A model generated the notes under the pieces. That model did not search any database. It saw only the letters and a list, made by a program, of their open reading frames with translations, and was not told where the DNA came from. The position numbers and the translations under genes are program-made. Below, one piece after another: positions 52,803 through 64,000 of a stretch of DNA of 64,000 nt; positions within the stretch are counted from its first letter, which is position 1; each line of letters begins with the position of its first letter. The DNA lies in contig JANVAS020000231.1 in NCBI GenBank assembly GCA_027563935.2, forward strand, positions 10,992,001-11,056,000, given 5' to 3'. This stretch comes from Costus lasius. Taxonomy: Eukaryota; Streptophyta; Magnoliopsida; Zingiberales; Costaceae.

Positions 52803-55800
52803 GAATAAGATCAATGTTATAATTAAGAATGAGAATAAGATTAATAACAATTAAAGCTCATAATCGAGTTCAAAATTTTGATCATGATTAGATCAATATC
52901 AATATCAATAAAAATATTAAGATTAAAGACCAAGATTACAAACAAGATCACAATTGTGTTTAAGATTAAGATTAAAAAGAAGATAAAGATGAATATCAAA
53001 AGATGAAGTTTGAAAAAATGATTAAAATCATGATCAACATCATGATCATGGACAAAATCAATATTAAATTAATATTGCAAAATGATAAATATCAAATATG
53101 GATCATAATCAAGATCAATATCCTCATCATTCAAAGACCAAGATAAAGATAAATATTAATATCAAGATTGAAAATCAATATTACCACAGAGATCAAAATC
53201 GAGTTTAAGAAGAATATTAGGAGTAAGATAAATATGAAGGTTAGAAGATTAAATCCGAAATCTGAGATAAAAATGAATATAAAGATAATTATCAAGAATA
53301 AGATCAATGTTATAATTAAGAATGAGAATAAGATTAATAACAATTAAAGCTCATAATCGAGTTCAAAATTTTCATCATGATTAGATCAATATCAATATCA
53401 ATAAAAATATTAAGATTAAAGACCAAGATTACAAACAAGATCACAATTGTGTTTAAGATTAAGATTAAAAAGAAGATAAAGATGAATATCAAAAGATGAA
53501 GTTTGAAAAAATGATTAAAATCATGATCAACATCATGATCATGGACAAAATCAATATTAAATTAATATTGCAAAATGATAAATATCAAATATGGATCATA
53601 ATCAAGATCAATATCCTCATCATTCAAAGACCAAGATAAAGATAAATATTAATATCAAGATTGAAAATCAATATTACCACAGAGATCAAAATCGAGTTTA
53701 AGAAGAATATTAGGCGTAAGATAAATATGAAGATTAGAAGATTAAATCCGAAATCTGAGATAAAAATGAATATAAAGATAATTATCAAGAATAAGATCAA
53801 TGTTATAATTAAGAATGAGAATAAGATTAATAACAATTAAAGCTCATAATCGAGTTCAAAATTTTGATCATGATTAGATCAATATCAATATCAATAAAAA
53901 TATTAAGATTAAAGACCAAGATTACAAACAAGATCACAATTGAGTTTAAGATTAAGGTTAAAAAGAAGATAAAGATGAATATCAAAAGATGAAGTTTGAA
54001 AAAAATGATTAAAATCATGATCAACATCATGAGCATGGACAAAATCAATATTAAATTAATATTGCAAAATGATAAATATCAAATATGGATCATAATCAAT
54101 ATCAATATCCTCATCATTCAAAGACCAAGATAAAGATAAATATTGATATCAAGATTGAAAATCAATATTACCACAGAGATCAAAATCGAGTTTAAGAAGA
54201 ATATTAGGAGTAAGATAAATATGAAGATTAGAAGATTAAATCCGAAATCTGAGATAAAAATGAATATAAAGATAATTATCAAGAATAAGATCAATGTTAT
54301 AATTAAGAATGAGAATAAGATTAATAACAATTAAAGCTCATAATCGAGTTCAAAATTTTGATCATGATTAGATCAATATCAATATCAATAAAAATATTAA
54401 GATTAAAGACCAAGATTACAAACAAGATCAAAACAGAGTTTAAGATTAAGATTAAAAAGAAGATAAAGATGAATATCATAAGAAGAAGTTTGAAAAAATG
54501 ATTAAAATCATGATCAACATCATGATCATGGACAAAATCAATATTAAATTAATATTGCAAAATGATAAATATCAAATATGGATCATAATCAAGATCAATA
54601 TCCTCATCATTAAAAGATCAAGATAAAGATAAATATTAATATCAAGATTGAAAATCAATATTACCACAGAGATCAAAATCGAGTTTAAGAAGTATATTAG
54701 GAGTAAGATAAATATGTAGATTAGAAGATTAAATCCGAAATCTGAGATAAAAATGAATATAAAGATAATTATCAAGAATAAGATCAATGTTATAATTAAG
54801 AATGAGAATAAGATTAATAACAATTAAAGCTCATAATCGAGTTCAAAATTTTGATCATGATTAGATCAATATCAATATCAATAAAAATATTAAGATTAAA
54901 GACCAAGATTACAAACAAGATCACAATTGTGTTTAAGATTAAGATTAAAAAGAAGATAAAGATGAATATCAAAAGATGAAGTTTGAAAAAATGATTAAAA
55001 TCATGATCAACATCATGATCATGGACAAAATCAATATTAAATTAATATTGCAAAATGATAAATATCAAATATGTATCATAATCAAGATCAATATCCTCAT
55101 CATTCAAAGACCAAGATAAAGATAAATATTAATATCAAGATTGAAAATCAATATTACCACAGAGATCAAAATCGAGTTTAAGAAGAATATTAGGCGTAAG
55201 ATAAATATGAAGATTAGAAGATTAAATCCGAAATCTGAGATAAAAATGAATATAAAGATAATTATCAAGAATAAGATCAATGTTATAATTAAGAATGAGA
55301 ATAAGATTAATAACAATTAAAGCTCATAATCGAGTTCAAAATTTTGATCATGATTAGATCAATATCAATATCAGTAAAAATATTAAGATTAAAGACCAAG
55401 ATTACAAACAAGATCACAATTGAGTTTAAGATTAAGATTAAAAAGAAGATAAAGATGAATATCAAAAGATGAAGTTTGAAAAAATGATTAAAATCATGAT
55501 CAACATCATGATCATGGACAAAATCAATATTAAATTAATATTGCAAAATGATAAATATCAAATATGGATCATAATCAAGATCAATATCCTCATCATTAAA
55601 AGATCAAGATAAAGATAAATATTAATATCAAGATTGAAAATCAATATTACCACAGAGATCAAAATCGAGTTTATGAAGAATATTAGGAGTAAGATAAATA
55701 TGAAGATTAGAAGATTAAATCCGAAATCTGAGATAAAAATGAAGATAAAGATAATTATCAAGAATAAGATCAATGTTATAATTAAGAATGAGAATAAGAT

Positions 55801-57881
55801 TAATAACAATTAAAGCTCATAATCGAGTTCAAAATTTTGATCATGATTAGATCAATATCAATATCAATAAAAATATTAAGATTAAAGACCAAGATTACAA
55901 ACAAGATCAAAATTGAGTTTAAGATTAAGATTAAAAAGAAGATAAAGATGAATCTCAAAAGATGAAGTTTGAAAAAATGATTAAAATCATGATCAACATC
56001 ATGATCATGGACAAAATCAATATTAAATTAATATTGCAAAATGATAAATATGAAATATGGATCATAATCAAGATCAATATCCTCATCATTAAAAGATCAA
56101 GATAAAGATAAATATTAATATCAAGATTGAAAATCAATATTACCACAGAGATCAAAATCGAGTTTAAGAAGAATATTAGGAGTAAGATAAATATGAAGAT
56201 TAGAAGATTAAATCCAAAATCTGAGATAAAAATGAAGATAAAGATAATTATCAAGAATAAGATCAATGTTATAATTAAGAATGAGAATAAGATTAATAAC
56301 AATTAAAGCTCATAATCGAGTTCAAAATTTTGATCATGATTAGATCAATATAAATATCAATAAAAATATTAAGATTAAAGACCAAGATTACAAACAAGAT
56401 CAAAACAGAGTTTAAGATTAAGATTAAAAAGAAGATAAAGATGAATATCATAAGAAGAAGTTTGAAAAAATGATTAAAATCATGATCAACATCATGATCA
56501 TGGACAAAATCAATATTAAATTAATATTGCAAAATGATAAATATCAAATATGGATCATAATCAAGATCAATATCCTCATCATTAAAAGATCAAGATAAAG
56601 ATAAATATTAATATCAAGATTGAAAATCAATATTACCACAGAGATCAAAATCGAGTTTAAGAAGAATATTAGGAGTAAGATAAATATGAAGATTAGAAGA
56701 TTAAATCCGAAATCTGAGATAAAAATGAATATAAAGATAATTATCAAGAATAAGATCAATGTTATAATTAAGAATGAGAATAAGATTAATAACAATTAAA
56801 GCTCATAATCGAGTTCAAAATTTTGATCATGATTAGATCAATATCAATATCAATAAAAATATTAAGATTAAAGACCAAGATTACAAACAAGATCACAATT
56901 GTGTTTAAGATTAAGATTAAAAAGAAGATAAAGATGAATATCAAAAGATGAAGTTTGAAAAAATGATTAAAATCATGATCAACATCATGATCATGGACAA
57001 AATCAATATTAAATTAATATTGCAAAATGATAAATATCAAATATGGATCATAATCAAGATCAATATCCTCATCATTCAAAGACCAAGATAAAGATAAATA
57101 TTAATATCAAGATTGAAAATCAATATTACCACAGAGATCAAAATCGAGTTTAAGAAGAATATTAGGCGTAAGATAAATATGAAGATTAGAAGATTAAATC
57201 CGAAATCTGAGATAAAAATGAATATAAAGATAATTATCAAGAATAAGATCAATGTTATAATTAAGAATGAGAATAAGATTAATAACAATTAAAGCTCATA
57301 ATCGAGTTCAAAATTTTCATCATGATTAGATCAATATCAATATCAATAAAAATATTAAGATTAAAGACCAAGATTACAAACAAGATCACAATTGAGTTTA
57401 AGATTAAGATTAAAAAGAAGATAAAGATGAATATCAAAAGATGAAGTTTGAAAAAATGATTAAAATCATGATCAACATCATGAGCATGGACAAAATCAAT
57501 ATTAAATTAATATTGCAAAATGATAAATATCAAATATGGATCATAATCAATATCAATATCCTCATCATTCAAAGACCAAGATAAAGATAAATATTGATAT
57601 CAAGATTGAAAATCAATATTACCACAGAGATCAAAATCGAGTTTAAGAAGAATATTAGGAGTAAGATAAATATGAAGATTAGAAGATTAAATCCGAAATC
57701 TGAGATAAAAATGAATATAAAGATAATTATCAAGAATAAGATCAATGTTATAATTAAGAATGAGAATAAGATTAATAACAATTAAAGCTCATAATCGAGT
57801 TCAAAATTTTGATCATGATTAGATCAATATCAATATCAATAAAAATATTAAGATTAAAGATCAAGATTACAAACAAGATCA
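52803..57881. repeat. Higher-order block Z, copy 2 (units 107-right to 117)
   Basis: This is the partner of 42,942-48,020. It shares GTATATTAGG (54,692), TGTATCATAATC (55,072) and CAGTAAAAAT (55,372). Private changes are ATATGTAGATT (T at 54,717), GAATCTCAAAAG near 55,952, ATATAAATATC near 56,349 and AAAGATCAAG (T at 57,861). Confidence 0.85.
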
Positions 57882-60800
57882 AAACAGAGTTTAAGATTAA
57901 GATTAAAAAGAAGATAAAGATGAATATCATAAGAAGAAGTTTGAAAAAATGATTAAAATCATGATCAACATCATGATCATGGACAAAATCAATATTAAAT
58001 TAATATTGCAAAATGATAAATATCAAATATGGATCATAATCAAGATCAATATCCTCATCATTAAAAGATCAAGATAAAGATAAATATTAATATCAAGATT
58101 GAAAATCAATATTACCACAGAGATCAAAATCGAGTTTAAGAAGAATATTAGGAGTAAGATAAATATGAAGATTAGAAGATTAAATCCGAAATCTGAGATA
58201 AAAATGAATATAAAGATAATTATCAAGAATAAGATCAATGTTATAATTAAGAATGAGAATAAGATTAATAACAATTAAAGCTCATAATCGAGTTCAAAAT
58301 TTTGATCATGATTAGATCAATATCAATATCAATAAAAATATTAAGATTAAAGACCAAGATTACAAACAAGATCACAATTGAGTTTAAGATTAAGATTAAA
58401 AAGAAGATAAAGATGAATATCAAAAGATGAAGTTTGAAAAAATGATTAAAATCATGATCAACATCATGATCATGGACAAAATCAATATTAAATTAATATT
58501 GCAAAATGATAAATATCAAATATGGATCATAATCAAGATCAATATCCTCATCATTCAAAGACCAAGATAAAGATAAATATTAATATCAAGATTGAAAATC
58601 AATATTACCACAGAGATCAAAATCGAGTTTAAGAAGAATATTAGGCGTAAGATAAATATGAAGATTAGAAGATTAAATCCGAAATCTGAGATAAAAATGA
58701 ATATAAAGATAATTATCAAGAATAAGATCAATGTTATAATTAAGAATGAGAATAAGATTAATAACAATTAAAGCTCATAATCGAGTTCAAAATTTTCATC
58801 ATGATTAGATCAATATCAATATCAATAAAAATATTAAGATTAAAGACCAAGATTACAAACAAGATCACAATTGAGTTTAAGATTAAGATTAAAAAGAAGA
58901 TAAAGATGAATATCAAAAGATGAAGTTTGAAAAAATGATTAAAATCATGATCAACATCATGAGCATGGACAAAATCAATATTAAATTAATATTGCAAAAT
59001 GATAAATATCAAATATGGATCATAATCAATATCAATATCCTCATCATTCAAAGACCAAGATAAAGATAAATATTGATATCAAGATTGAAAATCAATATTA
59101 CCACAGAGATCAAAATCGAGTTTAAGAAGAATATTAGGAGTAAGATAAATATGAAGATTAGAAGATTAAATCCGAAATCTGAGATAAAAATGAATATAAA
59201 GATAATTATCAAGAATAAGATCAATGTTATAATTAAGAATGAGAATAAGATTAATAACAATTAAAGCTCATAATCGAGTTCAAAATTTTGATCATGATTA
59301 GATCAATATCAATATCAATAAAAATATTAAGATTAAAGACCAAGATTACAAACAAGATCAAAACAGAGTTTAAGATTAAGATTAAAAAGAAGATAAAGAT
59401 GAATATCATAAGAAGAAGTTTGAAAAAATGATTAAAATCATGATCAACATCATGATCATGGACAAAATCAATATTAAATTAATATTGCAAAATGATAAAT
59501 ATCAAATATGGATCATAATCAAGATCAATATCCTCATCATTAAAAGATCAAGATAAAGATAAATATTAATATCAAGATTGAAAATCAATATTACCACAGA
59601 GATCAAAATCGAGTTTAAGAAGAATATTAGGAGTAAGATAAATATGAAGATTAGAAGATTAAATCCGAAATCTGAGATAAAAATGAATATAAAGATAATT
59701 ATCAAGAATAAGATCAATGTTATAATTAAGAATGAGAATAAGATTAATAACAATTAAAGCTCATAATCGAGTTCAAAATTTTGATCATGATTAGATCAAT
59801 ATCAATATCAATAAAAATATTAAGATTAAAGACCAAGATTACAAACAAGATCAAATCAGAGTTTAAGATTAAGATTAAAAAGAAGATAAAGATGAATATC
59901 ATAAGAAGAAGTTTGAAAAAATGATTAAAATCATGATCAACATCATGATCATGGACAAAATCAATATTAAATTAATATTGCAAAATGATAAATATCAAAT
60001 ATGGATCATAATCAAGATCAATATCCTCATCATTAAAAGATCAAGATAAAGATAAATATTAATATCAAGATTGAAAATCAATATTACCACAGAGATCAAA
60101 ATCGAGTTTAAGAAGAATATTAGGAGTAAGATAAATATGAAGATTAGAAGATTAAATCCGAAATCTGAGATAAAAATGAATATAAAGATAATTATCAAGA
60201 ATAAGATCAATGTTATAATTAAGAATGAGAATAAGATTAATAACAATTAAAGCTCATAATCGAGTTCAAAATTTTGATCATGATTAGATCAATATCAATA
60301 TCAATAAAAATATTAAGATTAAAGACCAAGATTACAAACAAGATCACAATTGTGTTTAAGATTAAGATTAAAAAGAAGATAAAGATGAATATCAAAAGAT
60401 GAAGTTTGAAAAAATGATTAAAATCATGATCAACATCATGAGCATGGACAAAATCAATATTAAATTAATATTGCAAAATGATAAATATCAAATATGGATC
60501 ATAATCAATATCAATATCCTCATCATTCAAAGACCAAGATAAAGATAAATATTGATATCAAGATTGAAAATCAATATTACCACAGAGATCAAAATCGAGT
60601 TTAAGAAGAATATTAGGAGTAAGATAAATATGAAGATTAGAAGATTAAATCCGAAATCTGAGATAAAAATGAATATAAAGATAATTATCAAGAATAAGAT
60701 CAATGTTATAATTAAGAATGAGAATAAGATTAATAACAATTAAAGCTCATAATCGAGTTCAAAATTTTGATCATGATTAGATCAATATCAATATCAATAA

Positions 60801-63800
60801 AAATATTAAGATTAAAGACCAAGATTACAAACAAGATCAAAACAGAGTTTAAGATTAAGATTAAAAAGAAGATAAAGATGAATATCATAAGAAGAAGTTT
60901 GAAAAAATGATTAAAATCATGATCAACATCATGATCATGGACAAAATCAATATTAAATTAATATTGCAAAATGATAAATATCAAATATGGATCATAATCA
61001 AGATCAATATCCTCATCATTAAAAGATCAAGATAAAGATAAATATTAATATCAAGATTGAAAATCAATATTACCACAGAGATCAAAATCGAGTTTAAGAA
61101 GAATATTAGGAGTAAGATAAATATGAAGATTAGAAGATTAAATCCGAAATCTGAGATAAAAATGAATATAAAGATAATTATCAAGAATAAGATCAATGTT
61201 ATAATTAAGAATGAGAATAAGATTAATAACAATTAAAGCTCATAATCGAGTTCAAAATTTTGATCATGATTAGATCAATATCAATATCAATAAAAATATT
61301 AAGATTAAAGACCAAGATTACAAACAAGATCAAATCAGAGTTTAAGATTAAGATTAAAAAGAAGATAAAGATGAATATCATAAGAAGAAGTTTGAAAAAA
61401 TGATTAAAATCATGATCAACATCATGATCATGGACAAAATCAATATTAAATTAATATTGCAAAATGATAAATATCAAATATGGATCATAATCAAGATCAA
61501 TATCCTCATCATTAAAAGATCAAGATAAAGATAAATATTAATATCAAGATTGAAAATCAATATTACCACAGAGATCAAAATCGAGTTTAAGAAGAATATT
61601 AGGAGTAAGATAAATATGAAGATTAGAAGATTAAATCCGAAATCTGAGATAAAAATGAATATAAAGATAATTATCAAGAATAAGATCAATGTTATAATTA
61701 AGAATGAGAATAAGATTAATAACAATTAAAGCTCATAATCGAGTTCAAAATTTTGATCATGATTAGATCAATATCAATATCAATAAAAATATTAAGATTA
61801 AAGACCAAGATTACAAACAAGATCACAATTGTGTTTAAGATTAAGATTAAAAAGAAGATAAAGATGAATATCAAAAGATGAAGTTTGAAAAAATGATTAA
61901 AATCATGATCAACATCATGATCATGGACAAAATCAATATTAAATTAATATTGCAAAATGATAAATATCAAATATGGATCATAATCAAGATCAATATCCTC
62001 ATCATTCAAAGACCAAGATAAAGATAAATATTAATATCAAGATTGAAAATCAATATTACCACAGAGATCAAAATCGAGTTTAAGAAGAATATTAGGAGTA
62101 AGATAAATATGAAGGTTAGAAGATTAAATCCGAAATCTGAGATAAAAATGAATATAAAGATAATTATCAAGAATAAGATCAATGTTATAATTAAGAATGA
62201 GAATAAGATTAATAACAATTAAAGCTCATAATCGAGTTCAAAATTTTCATCATGATTAGATCAATATCAATATCAATAAAAATATTAAGATTAAAGACCA
62301 AGATTACAAACAAGATCACAATTGTGTTTAAGATTAAGATTAAAAAGAAGATAAAGATGAATATCAAAAGATGAAGTTTGAAAAAATGATTAAAATCATG
62401 ATCAACATCATGATCATGGACAAAATCAATATTAAATTAATATTGCAAAATGATAAATATCAAATATGGATCATAATCAAGATCAATATCCTCATCATTC
62501 AAAGACCAAGATAAAGATAAATATTAATATCAAGATTGAAAATCAATATTACCACAGAGATCAAAATCGAGTTTAAGAAGAATATTAGGCGTAAGATAAA
62601 TATGAAGATTAGAAGATTAAATCCGAAATCTGAGATAAAAATGAATATAAAGATAATTATCAAGAATAAGATCAATGTTATAATTAAGAATGAGAATAAG
62701 ATTAATAACAATTAAAGCTCATAATCGAGTTCAAAATTTTGATCATGATTAGATCAATATCAATATCAATAAAAATATTAAGATTAAAGACCAAGATTAC
62801 AAACAAGATCACAATTGAGTTTAAGATTAAGGTTAAAAAGAAGATAAAGATGAATATCAAAAGATGAAGTTTGAAAAAAATGATTAAAATCATGATCAAC
62901 ATCATGAGCATGGACAAAATCAATATTAAATTAATATTGCAAAATGATAAATATCAAATATGGATCATAATCAATATCAATATCCTCATCATTCAAAGAC
63001 CAAGATAAAGATAAATATTGATATCAAGATTGAAAATCAATATTACCACAGAGATCAAAATCGAGTTTAAGAAGAATATTAGGAGTAAGATAAATATGAA
63101 GATTAGAAGATTAAATCCGAAATCTGAGATAAAAATGAATATAAAGATAATTATCAAGAATAAGATCAATGTTATAATTAAGAATGAGAATAAGATTAAT
63201 AACAATTAAAGCTCATAATCGAGTTCAAAATTTTGATCATGATTAGATCAATATCAATATCAGTAAAAATATTAAGATTAAAGACCAAGATTACAAACAA
63301 GATCACAATTGAGTTTAAGATTAAGATTAAAAAGAAGATAAAGATGAATATCATAAGAAGAAGTTTGAAAAAAATGATTAAAATCATGATCAACATCATG
63401 ATCATGGACAAAATCAATATTAAATTAATATTGCAAAATGATAAATATCAAATATGGATCATAATCAAGATCAATATCCTCATCATTCAAAGACCAAGAT
63501 AAAGATAAATATTAATATCAAGATTGAAAATCAATATTACCACAGAGATCAAAATCGAGTTTAAGAAGAATATTAGGCGTAAGATAAATATGAAGATTAG
63601 AAGATTAAATCCGAAATCTGAGATAAAAATGAATATAAAGATAATTATCAAGAATAAGATCAATGTTATAATTAAGAATGAGAATAAGATTAATAACAAT
63701 TAAAGCTCATAATCGAGTTCAAAATTTTCATCATGATTAGATCAATATCAATATCAATAAAAATATTAAGATTAAAGACCAAGATTACAAACAAGATCAC

Positions 63801-64000
63801 AATTGTGTTTAAGATTAAGATTAAAAAGAAGATAAAGATGAATATCAAAAGATGAAGTTTGAAAAAATGATTAAAATCATGATCAACATCATGATCATGG
63901 ACAAAATCAATATTAAATTAATATTGCAAAATGATAAATATCAAATATGGATCATAATCAAGATCAATATCCTCATCATTCAAAGACCAAGATAAAGATA
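57882..64000. repeat. Right domain (units 117-right to 129 and end)
   Basis: Family order from unit 118 is a b d a a d a a c b d b. A three-unit tandem duplication occupies 58,875-61,920 (58,875-60,441 matches 60,354-61,920, lag 1,479), with its junction within 60,354-60,441; the rare CAAATCAGAG appears in both copies (59,852 and 61,331). Two adjacent units (127 and 128) carry the 7-A insertion. The array continues beyond the window end. Confidence 0.8.

Larger units (their letters stand above)
1..64000. repeat. Satellite DNA array, 493-bp monomer, ~129.9 copies
   Basis: Every base of the window belongs to a head-to-tail repeat of about 493 bp, all copies in the same orientation. Equivalent points fall at 141, 634, 1127, 1620 and so on to 63,699, stepping by 493 except for four 481-bp steps and nine 494-bp steps. 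No unit is missing, inverted or interrupted by foreign DNA. Copies differ by few single-base variants, many shared between units in ordered blocks (higher-order structure). Composition is about 21 % GC with A far above T on the + strand. 493 is not a multiple of three, so no reading frame can run through successive units, which argues against coding. The array runs off both ends of the window. A centromeric or heterochromatic location in a eukaryote is an inference; the satellite family is not one I recognise. Confidence 0.98.

Noticed and set aside
63233..63502. 89-residue plus-strand frame near the right end
   Set aside because: It is a chance frame created by the A7 insertion and the CAGTAAAA variant within ordinary satellite units.
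1..64000. CRISPR array
   Set aside because: The repeating element is the whole 493-bp unit with no unique spacers, and no cas-like genes are present.
1..64000. Transposable elements, LTRs, or a tandem rDNA or histone-type gene array
   Set aside because: No terminal repeats, poly-A tail, tRNA-like primer site, conserved RNA domain or coding unit is visible, and no unit carries an insertion beyond 1 bp.

Overview
The whole 64,000-base window is one uninterrupted, head-to-tail satellite DNA array. I see no protein-coding gene, RNA gene, transposon, CRISPR array or unique sequence anywhere in it. The repeat unit is 493 bp. Counting from the window start (phase at the GTTTAAG motif, base 1), there are 129 complete units plus a partial one, about 129.9 copies. 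The length accounting is exact: 129 x 493, minus four 12-bp deletions, plus nine 1-bp insertions, equals 63,558 bp between equivalent points at 141 and 63,699. A hand count of the first 180 bases gives A 89, T 53, G 28, C 10, so the DNA is about 21 % GC with a strong excess of A over T on the + strand.

Organism: nothing identifies a species. A >64 kb pure array of a ~0.5 kb AT-rich monomer with higher-order structure is typical of centromeric or other heterochromatic satellite in a eukaryote (plant, insect or other animal). CpG-to-TpG/CpA variants at the few CpG sites fit a genome with cytosine methylation. Centromere identity is not shown by the sequence.

Units are numbered here 1 to 129, each starting just after TCATCATT (unit 1 = 422-914, unit 129 = 63,487-63,979). 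They fall into families marked by single-base variants: a (AAAAGATCAAG near the unit start), b (GGCGTAAG), c (GAAGGTTAG; c' also has ACCATAGAGATG), d (TATTGATATC), e (GTTTATGAAG), f (AATCCAAAATC after ATATGAAATATGG), F (GGAATAAG) and S (AAAACTGAAATC).

Layout: (1) 1-9.1 kb is an older, more varied domain holding all S and F units and many private variants. (2) 9.1-19.8 kb contains an 8-unit block present twice, 6,878 bp apart, marked by shared 12-bp deletions. (3) 20.2-39.1 kb contains a 9,055-bp block present twice, 9,863 bp (20 units) apart, itself holding an older 3-unit duplication. (4) 39.1-42.3 kb is a run of alternating d-a dimers. (5) 41.9-43.9 kb is a two-unit tandem duplication whose junction can be placed within 72 bp. 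(6) 42.9-57.9 kb contains a 5,079-bp block present twice, again 20 units apart, and a nested 6-unit repeat. (7) 57.9-64 kb has b-d-a units and another small tandem duplication. The picture is repeated unequal exchange or segmental amplification on several scales. Within a unit, the two halves (248 and 245 bp) look like diverged copies of one another, and conserved short inverted repeats recur in nearly every copy.
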